A stretch of 64,000 nt of DNA from Carettochelys insculpta (Eukaryota; Chordata; Testudines; Carettochelyidae), in the NCBI RefSeq assembly GCF_033958435.1, contig NC_134137.1, positions 250,092,501-250,156,500 of the forward strand, read 5' to 3'. Below are positions 34,945 through 46,959 of this stretch, piece after piece. Both the position numbers and the translations under genes were made by a program. The notes below the pieces were generated by a model that was given only the letters and a program-made list of their open reading frames with translations, had not been told where the DNA came from and made no database searches. Positions within the stretch are counted from its first letter, which is position 1, and each line of letters starts with the position of its first letter.

Positions 34945-35396
34945 TACAACTGAACCTTCTTAATCCATGTTTTGGTAATCTGGGAATGCCTGGGATTCAG
35001 AACCCCATAAGGCTGAGTGCCATAATAATAGCAAAAACAAAATAAATATTCACTACAGTGCCACAGAACAAAAAGCATACATATATACGGTACTGTCTAG
35101 CACAAACTTAACTATTAAACATGAGCAATGAGAGAGCATTATACCGTACAGTTAAAGGTTTTCTGCACAATTGCCTACATATGAAGATAAATACAAAATA
35201 GCAGTTTTAATACATTGCGTTAAGGTTTTACAACATGTTGTGCATGTGCAGTACTCTGTAATGGTTTGTACATGCAATAGGTTTAGTAATAGACTTTGTT
35301 TACCCTTCATTATGGCAAACATCTCTGGTTCAGAAAGTGTCATAATCTGTCGTAGCCTGTTTCTCAAATTTGCTGGATTAAAGAGGTAGAAGTGTA
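34945..35396. mobile_element. Tc1/mariner-like MITE, TA-flanked
   Basis: TA stands at both ends (34945-34946, 35395-35396). The left end CAACTGAACCTTCTTAATCC and the inverted right end CACTTCTACCTCTTTAATCC form an imperfect terminal repeat. The 448-bp interior is AT-rich with only short open frames. Confidence 0.55.
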
Positions 35397-35989
35397 ATGC
35401 AGGAAGAATACTGGTTTAATACTGATTAACCAAAGTTTTTAATTTGTCTTGTATTATATCCCAAAGGCCTCCTTCAAAATTGAGGATCCCTGGGGCAAGG
35501 TGTAGTACAAACTTACCAAGTTGGTTCCTTGAACAGTTTGCCCCATTTAGCTCCAGCCAAGATGCTGAAAGCTGGTGTAACAAATAATAGGAGGGTGAGA
35601 GCACCAGTAATGAGATGTTGCTGGAAAAGTGAATGAAGCCCACTGCTTGAGGGCTCTGCTGTGCTTGCAGTTTTATTTTAAATAACATAATATTGTCAGT
35701 TCTCACACAGTCCCTAACGAGCTCTTCTCACCTGGCAGTTCCGTGGTGGCAGAGGGTTTTGAGGAGGACAGGATAGGTGTTTGACAGGGCTGTTTGGGGA
35801 CGGTGTTGCATGCGTAAGAGAGTGATGGAAGGCAGCAGGAAGATGTGTGTGGAAGAAGTGGACAGTGGAGACTGGCTCTGTTAGGAGAGCAGAGGGGGCT
35901 GCATGCAGGTGCAGAATGGTAACAGACAAGAACAAATAGGAAGGTAGTGGTAGACTTACAAAGAGGGGGCAGGAAGTTTGATTCTCATG

Positions 35990-36300
35990 CAGTGGGTAAA
36001 GGGGAAACCACTGGAGGGATTTGACATGAAAGAGGGGTTGCAACAGTCAAGGACATTGATTTGGAGAGTTAGAGGGCTGTGACGGTACTAGGGGGAGCAG
36101 AGGAGGATGCCATAATAGTTAAGATAGGAGGTGGTGAGGCGGGAATAAGAATTTGGGTTGGATGGATGGAGGAAGAAGGTGGAAGCTTAAAAATACTGAG
36201 GAAAAAGTAGCATGATATCAGAGCAGCTTGGATGTGGAGAGCAAGGGAGAGGAAGGGGACAAAGATAATACTGAGTAGCAGGCAGGACAGCGAAAGCTCA
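35990..36300 (+). repeat. Ancient dispersed repeat, LINE-3'-like
   Basis: The order GGGTAAAGGGGAAACCACTG, GTTGCAACAGTCAAGGACAT, AGATAGGAGGTGGTGAGGCG, then GGATGGATGGAGGAAGAAGG and CTTGGATGTGGAGAGC follows a widespread old reptile and bird repeat I recognise only by pattern. Class not decided. Confidence 0.4.
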
Positions 36301-37399
36301 GGGAGAGTGTAAAGTTTGGGGGACAGAGACCAAGGTCCTAATCCTCCACTGCTCTGGAACCTTATGCTTGTTCCAAGGCCACCTGATATGAGGCCAGATC
36401 AGAATTTTTAGCTTTTTATGCACATCTAGGAGAGGTGTAAGTGATCACACAAAATATAAACAGTGGAGAAATGGATCCAAAGTTCAGTGTTAGTCAGATT
36501 TCACTCCAACAGATGGTAAGGTATCCATGAGGAAACATGAGAGACAGATATGCTGAGCTGAGGGGAGGACTGGTCAGGAATGGAGCATAAAGATGGTAAT
36601 TGAAGCCAGGTGAGCCATTGCGCTTCTCTAAAGAAAAAGTAGGGTGAGGAGAAGAGTTCTAAGCCTCCTCTCTACCACCAGACAGTGTCCTCTTTCAACA
36701 GACAGGCAAAAAGAACTGAAAGGACAGAGTTGCAAAAGCAAAGAACAAGAGGTTGTTAAGAAGGAAGGATGTGAAGAATAGGGGCAAAAAACGTCTGAGA
36801 TTTCAAGGTGAGGACTGGGTAGAGGTCTTATGGCTTGCAAGGCCCACGGTGAACATGACTCCATCTTCATGGCACCAATGCTCAGTTCTAACAAGTTCCT
36901 AATTGTGCTGAAAAGGACTAGGACAGGAATAACTGAGTATTGCTGTCTGTGGCGCGGTCATTTGCAGAACTGAGCGAAGGGGAAGGTGTAAAATCCTTGA
37001 CTACATTAGGCCTTATTCACACATCTCGAGTGTTCCGTCAGTTGCTCATTGACACTAAGCACTGACTATGCTTATCCAAAAATAGAAAACCAATTAAAAA
37101 TCCTTAAACTTGAAAATCACTCCATGGTTGACTGTAGCTGCCTTTTCATTGTCATGCTTTGAAACAGATTGGATTTTCATTAACATTTTGTAAGTTCCTG
37201 TAAGAATAGGCCCATTTATGTCCTGCAAACTAGCATGCTTTCACCCCTTACCATGAGTCCCCAGCGGTATTAAAAAAAGTCATTGGTCCCACTTACAGCA
37301 GGGAAAGTCTTATAGATTCTGTTGGATTCATATGGCTCAGACCATGGCTCAGAGTTTCCAATCACTTTGTTTTTACCCTTCCTTTCCCTGTTGATTTAG

Positions 37400-37546
37400 G
37401 GAGATGTTGTTAGGTTGTTCCATGCTGAGCAAGAGAAGTTTCTGACCTGCGATGAATATGAGAAGAAACAGCATATTTTTCTTCGTACAACGTTGCGTCA
37501 GTCAGCCACTTCTGCAACAAGTTCTAAAGCACTGTGGGAAGTAGAG
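37400..37546 (+). CDS. ITPR2: ITPR2 coding exon 8 (IP3-contact loop)
   Basis: The exon has 49 codons in phase 0, opening [20 protein letters not shown] and closing SSKALWEVE (about residues 237-285). It holds ligand-contact positions of the IP3-binding core: Arg 241 in GDVVRLF, and the phosphate-binding loop RTTLR at 265-269, where type 1 has Gly at 268. These contacts are established for the family; the other contact Arg/Lys residues lie in exons beyond the window. The acceptor is gatttag ending at 37399 and the donor is GAG|gtattt, the least canonical donor of the set. Confidence 0.97.
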
Positions 37547-39029
37547 GTATTTTTGCCTATTATAAATATTTTTGGATGCAAAAGGCAGGGCTGAATAAAA
37601 ATACATCATCAAGCGTAGTCCTGACCATTGGCTATCAAAATCTACGTCCCAGTACACATTATTTTTAGGAAGCAGTTTAGTGTAGGATGAATACTTAAGA
37701 GATGCTTTATTGCATGGAGAGAGGATGATCTCTTGATAAACATAGATGCATAGAAGCACAGTAACAGAAGGTCAAATTGAGACATGGCATAAACTGGCCC
37801 CAAATAGTTGTATATATGGAATCTCATGGGATGCACATATTTGCCATGAAAGACATGCAGCGATAGATCAGGGCTCCAATTCATCAAACTGATTGATTCC
37901 ATTCCTCTTCCACACAGCGTGAGGTTAAAATTAGACATGTACTTGAATGCTGTGCTAAATGGGAATGATGTGCCTAGATGATTAAGAGATTTTGGTTTCG
38001 ATTGAAGAAAACAAGCCAATTGATACACCTTAGAAGCTTTTCTACCTATCTATCCAAGGGTCCCAACCTGCTGGACAAAGATTGCATTTTGATAACAAAA
38101 GGCTTCTTACTTGGGCAAACCCACATTTTTGCCTGGGTAGGGACTGCAGGAGTGGGCCCCTGCATGTCTCTGGATCACTTGATTCATTACTAAGAAATAG
38201 GCAGCATCATGCTGGAAAGCAGAAAGTAACACTACAGCACAGTTAAAGACATAAAGGAAAGCATGTGCTGGCCCACTCCAACGACAGCGGGGCTGTTTGG
38301 CCAATCAGAATAAAATTATCCTGTCCTATATCCAGAGCACTCTGATTTTTTGCAGAAAGTGCTATGAATTTTTTATTCTTTTGTACTGGTGGTATAGCCA
38401 TGTGGGTACCAGCATATGCAGAGACCAGGGGATTGAAGTAGCATCATAGAGTACCACAACTGGTAGGGACCTTGACAGGTCATCGAGTCACCTGCAGTTA
38501 TGCCAGTACCAAACGCCATCTAAATCTACTGTGAAAGATGTCTGTCTAACCTGCTCTTAAAAACCTCTAATGATGGAGATTGCACAGCCTCCAGTGGTAT
38601 TGGAATGGACTCCCTAGGGAGGTATAAAATTTCAGCAACTTCTTTTTCAGCAACAAAGTTTTTTAATAAAAGAAGGAAAAACAAAGTAATCTGCTTTTAG
38701 TAATACATGTTTAAATATGGGGTGGTTCAATTTACTCTGCTGGATTCAGTGGAGTAATTCTAGGCTCACACACTATGGGAAGCGTACTTCCATGCAAGCA
38801 GTGAAATATAAATTTAAATAGTTATGATCTGTGGCAGATATAGTGTAAGCACATAATTTCATAGAATTTACATGTACAAAATACTGATAGAATTAACTAT
38901 AGTAGAATTAGTATTTTGGCATAATAAAGACAGCCATAGCTCTGAATAGACTCTTGTCCATGATTTGGGTATTTTTGTATGATTCTCATGGTGGCTGGTA
39001 TGACTGATAACCTGTATTTCTGTCTCTAG
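37547..39029 (+). other. ITPR2 intron 8
   Basis: The shortest intron seen (1.5 kb). It contains a CR1 tail fragment at about 38440-38610. The rest, including the two antisense open frames near 37502-38028, shows nothing recognisable. Confidence 0.75.
38440..38610 (-). mobile_element. CR1 LINE 3' tail fragment
   Basis: ATCATAGAGTACCACAACTG, GGGACCTTGACAGGTCATCG, CTGCTCTTAAAAACCTCTAA and TGATGGAGATTGCACAGCCT are in the order of the antisense CR1 3' end also seen at 31703-31870. Confidence 0.75.
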
Positions 39030-39125
39030 GTTGTACATCATGATCCATGCCGTGGAGGAGCAGGACAATGGAATAGCTTGTTTAGATTTAAACATCTAGC
39101 AACTGGGAACTACTTAGCTGCAGAG
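39030..39125 (+). CDS. ITPR2: ITPR2 coding exon 9
   Basis: This exon has 32 codons in phase 0, opening [18 protein letters not shown] and closing [11 protein letters not shown] (about residues 286-317). It is part of the third and fourth MIR-like repeats of the IP3-binding core beta-trefoil. [14 protein letters not shown] is type 2-like (type 1 has [14 protein letters not shown]). The acceptor is tctctag ending at 39029 and the donor is GAG|gtacaa. The next exon is 16.4 kb away. Confidence 0.97.
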
Positions 39126-40228
39126 GTACAAACAGCATCTAAATAATAGCTGGCAGCATGTAACCAAACTTGAAGTGTTTTCTGCACACCAACCCACACT
39201 GTGATGCACATCCTTCTAATTCAGAGCTTCAGTAGTGCTTTTTTCTCTCTTACAGGGCAAGCATCAGATAGTTTGGGACAGCTTCTGTCTTTATTTTCAA
39301 CTATGCCATTTGCTGTTGGGTCAGATTTTGTCACCAGTTGCACCAGTGCATATCCTATTGATGTCCATCACATTATTTTGATTTAATATTACCCTTCTGC
39401 ATGCCAGTCAGAGTTTGCAGTAACATGGCCAGGTTAGGTATCTAGGGGTCCCTTTTCAACATTACAACACAAAAGCAGGTGAGCCCCTGATCCAGCAATA
39501 TGGACAGTTATAAGTCCAGTAACCCACAGGTCCCTTTGTAACATGCCTGTCCTTTCTCTGCACCCCACTCTCAGTTGCTCCCCTTGGTCAGTGCAGACCC
39601 AGAATTCAGAGGTACAGCTGCCAAGTTGATTTGAACAGTTGATTTAAAGGTACCATACTGACTATTTGAATTAGAAATTGCTTCCTGAAGAGAAAAACCA
39701 ATGCACCTGTTGAAACATAGGAAAATCCAGTCGAGCATTTGATCAGCATTTAACTGTGTGCATTGATCACTCATGTGGTTGCATGTCATGGAGGGGGTGA
39801 ATGCCAAGTTGCCACAAAAGAGCCTGAAGTGCTAAGCTTACAATGTGGAAATGGTTCATGGGAAAAGGAAAGGCAAATTCGGTCACTGATGCTCTGCCTG
39901 GTAAATAAGGCAGTGGGTACTCCTACCATGCCAGACAGTTGTGTTTGCTAATAACCACTTCTTTATGGGGGAAGCAGCGACAGACCTGCTGTGACTTTGA
40001 GCAATCACAGGGGTGAAAAGTTTCAGAGGGGAAGCCGCACTAGCCTGTTTCAGCAAAAACAAGGAATCCTTTGGCACCGTAAAGACTAACACATTGTATT
40101 CTGGTATAATAGATTGCGATCCTCTTAGCATACTGAGGAGAAGAGTCCTCAGCCACCAAAAGCCCTATACCTATGCCTTTCTTCTTAAACATGCCCATTT
40201 CAGATTTGGTGAAGAGTGGGGTGGAGGC

Positions 40229-40420
40229 AGTGCAGAATGGATAGCTCAGTGGGCTGAGCATTAGCCTGCTCAACTCAGGGTTGTGAGTTCAATCCTTGAA
40301 GAGGCCATTGAGGCAAATAGAAGTCAGGGATGGTGCTTGGCCCTGCCAAGAGGATAGGGGATTGGACTAGATGACCTCCAAAGGCCCCTTCCAATCCTAG
40401 GAGATGTGTATCTCCATTAT
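40229..40420 (+). mobile_element. tRNA-headed SINE inside a Penelope remnant
   Basis: The A-box region is GGATAGCTCAGTGGGCTGAG and the B box GTTGTGAGTTCAATCC. The tail is GACTAGATGACCTCCAAAGG followed by CCAATCCTAGGAGATGTGTA. Complete and in the + orientation. It separates the left terminal part of the Penelope element from its RT remnant. Confidence 0.85.
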
Positions 40421-40439
40421 ACCTTCAAGTCAATGACAC

Positions 40440-40740
40440 TGGTATGGATGGATACCACCACGGCCACACAGTATGCCAACATTTTTTGTGGCTGACTTAC
40501 AACAATTCTTGTCATCTTGTCCCCTCCTGCACTTGTGCTACCTTGATGACATCATCATTTAGACTCATGGGAAGGAGGCCCTGGAAGAATTCCATTGGGG
40601 TTTCAACAATTTCTGTCCCACCATCAATGTCTGGACCATTCTACACAAGCGTTCCACTTCCTGGATGCTACAGTGCAAATAAGAGATGGTCAAACAAGCA
40701 CGATCCTCTACCAGAAACCTACTGTTGTAACCCTCCCATC
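40440..40740 (+). pseudogene. Penelope-like reverse transcriptase fragment
   Basis: In one frame TATQYANIFCG recalls the APSYANIF block of Penelope RTs, then meets a stop. In another, LCYLDDIII then THGKEALEEFHWGFNNF and CPTIN follow the RYIDDIFIIW and HGxxALxxF blocks. A third frame gives HFLDATVQIRDGQTSTILYQ then KPT. The two catalytic Asp residues of YxDD are preserved at about 40545-40550, but frame changes and stops break the protein. Penelope elements prime reverse transcription at the insertion site and belong to neither the LTR nor the LINE group. Confidence 0.75.
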
Positions 40741-41924
40741 TCTGCATGTATTTATATATCCCTGACATCTGATTCTTTTACTTCATATATCTGACAAGTG
40801 AGCAGCAGCTCGTGAGTGCTTGGGCCCTAATAAATTTGTTAGCCTTTAAGATGCCACAGGACTCCTCTTTGTTTTCCTGTGACCCACTGACAAAGAAGAG
40901 GCTTTAGGCATCAAAGGGCAGCTTTAAATGTACAAAGGGCTTTCTTTTATGTCAGTAGACAGACAGGATGCTCTCTAAGGGGGAAATTCCAAACTTTGAA
41001 GCAGGGTTAGAAGCATTTTGGCTTACAAGGCCTCAGAAGACCAAAGGGTGACCTCCGGTAAGCTTTAAACACCAGAATAGGGACATTTTTGTTGTTTCTT
41101 TGTTCCCCCTGCCCCAGTTGTTCTCTGTATTGTTTTTACTTGAAAGAAGAAACATATTTTGCTTTTTCGAATGCTGGTTGGTCACTGGTATGCACTGTTG
41201 CAGCCTTGGAGAGAGCTTAACCCAAAGAGATGGTCCCTAGAAGACCTGCTGAAGAAATCACAATAAAGTTTAGAGGGGAGGGACTGCAAAAACAACCCCG
41301 CCCATCCTACAAGAGGGAGACGGGTCTCTGCCTTCCATAGGTGATGCCTGGGAGCCTGAAACCTTAAGCAGGTGCCCTTGAGGAAAGCCAGGAGGGAAAG
41401 CAAAGTTGCAGCTAACATTGGAACCATAGGTGATGCATGGGGATGTGTACAGGGGGCCACATGCAACCCCCTTTATCTCCCCCCAACTCTCGCTGTCAGT
41501 GCTGCACCATGCCACTTTCGCTGAGTGTGGAGGTGTCCCCCAGGCAGTGCAGCGTGAGAGCAGTGCGAGCTTCCTAGCTGACGTTACTCCTAGGCCATGC
41601 TGCTCCAGGGGCAGGAGGAGCTGTCCCACATGCAGTGGAAGTGGTGGACAGGAGTGGAGCAGGGACAGGTGGGTATGGGTGTGGTCAGAACAGAGGCAGG
41701 AGGGAGAGGGAAGAGCAAGGAAGGGATGGGCATTGGAGGGGGTTGGACAGGGGCATGTGTCTGGTGCCCCCCTGCAGTCCCTTCACCCTTTGCTTCTGAC
41801 TGGAACTGTGACAATCCCAGTAGGTTGGTGTGTGGCCTCAGTTTACTGCACTGTTGTGGTGTGCTCGCATAATGCAGCTATTGAGATTTTCTGAAATCAG
41901 CTGGCTCTGTTCTGTGTTCTCTGT

Positions 41925-42060
41925 TTCTATTATATTAATGGCTAGTGCCCCCAGCCAAGATCAGGGCCCCTGCTGTACCAAGTGCTGAACCTGTATGTTG
42001 CAAGAGACAGACTTAGCATGAAGAGCTTGAAGACTGAATAGACAAGCCTAGAGTAGAAGA
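41925..42060. repeat. Ancient dispersed repeat
   Basis: GCTAGTGCCCCCAGCCAAGA, TCAGGGCCCCTGCTGTACCA, AGTGCTGAACC, then GCAAGAGACAGAC and ATAGACAAGCC follow a common reptile and bird repeat. The segment at 44180-44260 (GTAGTGCCTAGAAGCCTTAG) is a second diverged copy. Confidence 0.45.
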
Positions 42061-43392
42061 AAAGTATTTCTTCATTGCCCTTGTGAGGGTGGGGACCTAA
42101 AATAAGCAACTTTCAAGTGCCTCTTGAGAAGTCCTGGCTGGCTCTGCTTTCTTTTAAGTCAGAGCTCGTGTGCCCAAATGTTTTCTTCAGGTCAATGGGT
42201 GCTGAAGAAAAGTTTAGAATTTTTAAACCTCTCTATTGGCTTTCCTGAGGAAATCACTGGCAATAAGGTTTTCAGTTTGGACAGGAGCATAGCCGTGGCG
42301 CAGTAGAGCTGGAAAAGTGTTCAGGTTAAAGAAAGCTTATGTACGGTGCCTTGAGAGCCGCATTAACTACTGCATCTCTGCAGTATGGAAAACTTGCTGG
42401 TGGTGCAGCTGTTGAAGGTGAAGCCGTAATAAAAACCTGCAAACCACTTTTTGTACAGGTAACTTGTCTGGTATGGCACTGGAGCCAGCCAGTCATCCAC
42501 ATCAAAGATTAATAAACAGGTAGATGTCTAATGCGCATGAGGTAACTTTAAATCAGTCAGACAAAGCTTACTGAGTGCTTAACGGTACTGTTGCAGCAGA
42601 GGGTGCTTAGTCATGCCATGGATTATCAACCATAACACACTCTGGCATTGTTTGTTTTGGTTAAGCTTCTGCAATAATATCTAGTGCGGAATAATAAATG
42701 CAAACAGAACAGAAATTCATGAGTAACTAAAATTTTGTTTCCTCCCCCGTGTAATGGCGCAAATTCTGTCACAGCTGAACTACTGTAAATTGTGTTTCAC
42801 AGCTTGGTGCCTCCTTCTGTACAACAGCATGGTACCTCCCTTGGTGAGCTCTGCAGTAGAATGTGGGTGGGGATGGCTCCCAAGTGATCAGAGTTCAGAA
42901 TACTGCTCCTTGCAGCCCAAACACTTCCCACGCAGTGAAATCCTAATGCATCCCAGAGCCAAATTTCCTGCTGGAAAAATGAAATCCTGACTCCGTTGAA
43001 GTCAAAGGGAATTTTACCATTGACTGTAGTGGAGCCAAGGTTTCATCCTTAAAGAACAGAGCCAAATCCTCTTCTGAAGTCAGTAAAACTAGGCCGGTCT
43101 ACACTAGCTAACATCCAGCTCACAGAGTTTTATTCTGTTCTTCATAGGGTCAGTAGATTCTCACGTTCTTTTCTGAAAGTGGATACAGCGCAGATTCTGC
43201 AAGTCAGCTTTAAATCTCGCCCTTCTCCCTGTCATCTTTCCCAACGTTTTTAGTTCTTTTAATACATGTATCCAAAGTAGTATGCTCCCGAATTGGCCTC
43301 TGCTGGCTTGGAGTTGCCCATGTTGAACAGGAAAAGCATTTCAGATGCTCTGGGCTGGGATCCATGCAGCTGTGCCCTTCTCATGACCACAC

Positions 43393-43542
43393 CTAATCTT
43401 TTCAAAACAACAAGCAGTCAAGTAGCACTTTAAAGACTAGCAAAATAAATTATTTTGCTAGTCTTTAAAGTGCTATTTGACTGCTTTTTGTTTTGATAGT
43501 ATATAGACTAGCACAGCTCCTTCTCTGTTACTAATATTTTCA
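43393..43542. mobile_element. Short snap-back Penelope-type insertion
   Basis: CTAATCTTTTCA (43393-43404) and CTAATATTTTCA (43531-43542) form a 12-bp duplication with one mismatch. The insert folds on itself: GCAGTCAAGTAGCACTTTAA on the left is inverted as TTAAAGTGCTATTTGACTGC on the right, with almost no loop. It ends ATATAGACTAGCACAGCTCC and TTCTCTGTTA. Confidence 0.75.
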
Positions 43543-44159
43543 GTGTTCTAATCACCAGGATAAAAGTCTCTTTGATCTGCCTGCCGGCTGATTGATTGTG
43601 CTAAGCTAAACACACACCTCCTTGTATTCCTTTTGTGTGTGCTTGGGTCACTGGCTCTATGATAACAAAACTGAGAAATACTTACTGGAAAACGTGCCCA
43701 CGTTTGGTATTTGAGGACTTTGCATACAGCAAGCTACAAAAGCAAGAAATTCAGGATTGAGACTATCCTTTCATATTTAACTTCTGTGGGATTCGTGCAT
43801 TACTGCACTAAAATGAACAAAAGTACTCTTGTGAATTTCAAATCACAGCTTGTTCAGAGACCTCTGGGGAGGCAATCATAATACAATGGTGGCAGACAGA
43901 AATCACAAGGCACTGTGGAATTTGTTAGCCAAGTCCATGATCATTCTTTTATTTTGCTAAACAGAGTGGGACTTTTTGAGTCATCTCCAGATCCAGTGGT
44001 AACTGCCTCTTTTACTGTGCCATTGGCACAGTCTGGTTGAGTTAGGAAGAAGAGGTTAAATGGGCAACTTTTTGAGTTTGATAAGGTCTTAGAAGTTGGA
44101 GGTAGGCACAACTTGCTAGATCATTAATCCATCCATCTGGAAATGCAGAGCACAATTAT

Positions 44160-44410
44160 CAAATTGTTATTATTTAAGTTATGCTTTAGTAGTGCCTAGA
44201 AGCCTTAGCTGTGATCTGATTGCCACTGTACTGGGTGTACAAAATGGCCAGAAGAGACAGCTCATGCACTAAAAAGCATGTAGTGTAAACAGCCAAGGTA
44301 AAGGGCTGTGAGAGGAAGCAGGTCAAATGACCTGCATGAAGAGAGAGAACTAGAAGCTGAACCAAGGTCTCCCACCTCCCAGTCCAGTGCTATATCCAGT
44401 CATTCAGCAA
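44160..44410 (-). repeat. Ancient repeat with MIR-like tail
   Basis: The first half resembles 41925-42060. The second half (GAAGCTGAACCAAGGTCTCC, CACCTCCCAGTCCAGTGCTA) is the inverse complement of a MIR-type segment. Borders approximate. Confidence 0.4.
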
Positions 44411-45299
44411 AGCCCTTAGGCCTCTGCTTATCTGTGAAGTCAGTGGGACTTAAGCACATGCTTATGGGGACAGAAGACTCATCAAGTTTAAAATCATGTG
44501 ACTGATCATGCAAAAGTCCCATTTATGTCAGTAGGAGTTTTGTATGAAGACTGTACAATTGTAAAATTTTCACCTATAAATATTTATATGATATCTATAC
44601 CCCCTTGTGAGAGGTTTGTGTATTGTGGTTGGTTTGCTGGGTTACTGAGGCATATTTTACAGTATTTCAGATCTCTTTTGATTATTGGACTGCCTTTCTG
44701 ATCTTCTTGGGAAATGTTTTTTATTTTATTTTTTGAGATATTGTGTATATACTTGGATGCCCTAAAGTAAGAGTGTCCCATAAATACAATTTATTATCCT
44801 TTCATTGCTGTTACTATTTTTACATTTAAGTCAGACCCTCAGACCAAGGGACAAATCCTGCTCTCTGGCATGGCAGAGTAATTCCTTCCATCAGTAGTTA
44901 CACCAGAGATTAACCTGGCCTCTTACTCCTCACTTGATACAAGCTTGGGCTTGGATCCTTTAGTCTGATGACACCTGTTCAGATACATGTGCCTATGTGT
45001 GGAATTTCAGTATCTTCAGTGGGATTTAGCACAGGCCTCTTGGTGTGCTTTCATGGATCAAATTTTAGGATATGGGATTGGAGCTGTCCAAGAGTTGGAG
45101 TTGTGTTCTGAACCACGGTCTAGCAGGTGGAATCATTCCTGACAAATGCCAAACCTCACAGAGGATGCTCAGTTTGAGAGGGTCATGGTCCAGCTTTCTC
45201 TTTTATATAAATTTCTTCAGAAGATTAGCTGTGTTTCAGGTTCAGCTCATGTCTGAAGAGAACTAGACTTTTGTTCAAACTAGGTGAAGTTCCACAAAT

Positions 45300-45390
45300 A
45301 ATCAGTACTCCTGTAGCACCTGAAAGACTAACAAATTTATGAGGTCATGAGCCTGTGTGGCTAAGACCCACTTTCTTCAGAAGTACAAGT
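45300..45390 (-). mobile_element. Penelope-type terminal fragment
   Basis: CTGTAGCACCTGAAAGACTA, ACAAATTTATGAGG and AAGACCCACTTTCTTCAGAA read, inverted, as the unit with the AGTGGG hairpin block and the TTAGTCTTT tail found in the other insertions. Diverged; no duplication seen. Confidence 0.5.
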
Positions 45391-46086
45391 AGATGTAGTT
45401 TGACAGTATCTGAAGTTTGGGCTTGTTTGATGTTTCTCTCTGAGTCTTACAAAACTCTGTTCCGTAGTACTTGCCAGCAGCTCTCACTTCAGAAGACACT
45501 AAAAGTTGTTTTCATTCCTTTTTTCTTTACCAGGTAGTTCCCAGCCCCTCACCACTGCATACATTCCCTCACTCCATGCTCCCACTCATTCTAATGTCTG
45601 TAGAGATGCTTGTGTCCAAGATGTTTGAGAAAAGTTGATAGAAGCTCTGTCTCTTGAAAGTGTATTTGAAACCTGCTGTTCTATATCCATTTAAATTTAT
45701 CCTGCTCATATTATGTCTCTTCGTTGGGAAAAAAAAAAACGTTAATAAACAATACTATATAATGCATGACCTTTATGTGGATGGTCAGAGTCAAATGAAT
45801 CCTGTTGTATTAGTATTAAAGTAACTAATCTACTGGGGAGAGTATTTAAGCCAACTCAACTTAAAATTAAAATTGAAAGAAAATGTGTTCCCAGTGTCCA
45901 ACACCTAATTAGCCCATGACACTTATTACTACAAGGTATTGAGAGATGTAGTAGGATTAGAAAAAGAGTTAGATATTTGTGTGAGAGAGCTCCACTGCAG
46001 TCAACCTAGGGTAAAACTAGGTTTCCACCACAATAAAACTGGGCTAAAAACATAGAAGGTATATCAGTCCTCATGCTTTAGGACAT

Positions 46087-46529
46087 AAGGGCTATGCCTA
46101 CACAAGCCCCTTTCTTTCAGAAAGGCTATGGTAATGAGTGAGTTGTGAAGATGCTAATGAGGTACTTCCATGAATATGCAGCGTCTCATTAGTGTAATGG
46201 TGTCCACACATGATGTAAAAGTGCTGCTTTCAAATTGTGTGCTGCCCGTTTAGACAGGGCCTCTCAAAAGGACCCCCCAGACTTAGAAAGTCCTCTTTTC
46301 CTGAAACCAAATATGACGAAGGGGCTTTCAAAGTCCAGGGGGTTCTTTCAAAAGGCCACCGTCTACACAGGCGGCATGTGATTCAAAAGTGCCGCTTTCG
46401 TATCGCACATGGATGCTATTATGCTAATGAGGCACTGCATATTTAGGGACGTGCCTCATTAGTATCTTCCCAACTTGGTCATTACCATGCCCCTTACGAA
46501 AGGAAGAGGCTAGTGTAGATGCAGCCAAG
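46087..46529. mobile_element. Harbinger-type palindromic MITE
   Basis: AAG flanks both ends (46087-46089, 46527-46529). The ends read GGCTATGCCTACACAAGCC and (inverted) GGCTGCATCTACACTAGCC. The two halves are long imperfect inverted repeats: GATGCTAATGAGGTACTTCC on the left and GAGGCACTGCATATTTAGGG on the right belong to matching arms. Older relative of the hairpin at 59212-59647. Confidence 0.75.
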
Positions 46530-46959
46530 GAAAGATAAACTAATGATGAAAAGATAAAGTAATGATGAAATTTCTCCATGTTCACGTTATCCTGTAGTGG
46601 GGTTTCTTGCTCCTTCTTCTGAAGCAGCTAGTTCTGGTCATTTCTGGAGACAGGATACCAGACTGCCTAGTCCAGTAAAGCAATTGTCATGAGAACATGC
46701 AAAGTGCATTAGCTTTGGCTTCTTCTCATTCAGCTTTTGATAAGGGGAGCTGAGCCTAGCAACTGTCTCTATCAGGTCTAGTTTGGTTTTGGCTCTTTTA
46801 TTGGTATTGACATATTTTAGAATAGAAGATGAATAAATTCCAAAGGCTGCATGTCAAGGAATGCCACTGTAAGAGCAGCAAGCATGGTGGTGACAAAAGT
46901 TTCAATGGCATGGTAAGAATGCTTGGGATGGACATAAGCTAAATAATCAACCCCATCTC

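Larger units (their letters stand above)
34749..37399 (+). other. ITPR2 intron 7
   Basis: This 2.7-kb intron holds a TA-flanked MITE (34947-35394) and a diverged dispersed repeat (about 35990-36300). The region 36300-36900 is purine-rich with no recognisable unit; 36900-37390 looks unique. Confidence 0.7.
40018..40880 (+). mobile_element. Decayed Penelope-like retroelement
   Basis: The left part (40018-40110) reads GGAAGCCGCACTAGCCTGTT, CCTTTGGCACCGTAAAGACT, AACACATTG, and the right part (about 40828-40875) reads AATAAATTTGTTAGCCTTTA, AGATGCCACAGGACTCCTCT, TTGTTTT. These are mutually inverted terminal sequences, like those of the short snap-back elements elsewhere. Between them lie a SINE (40229-40420) and fragments of a Penelope reverse transcriptase (40440-40740). 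No clear target duplication is visible. Confidence 0.65.

Noticed and set aside
43090..43115. CGGTCTACACTAGCTAAC as another Harbinger-type end
   Set aside because: No matching inverted end was found within several hundred bases, so it may be a chance word or a lone fragment.
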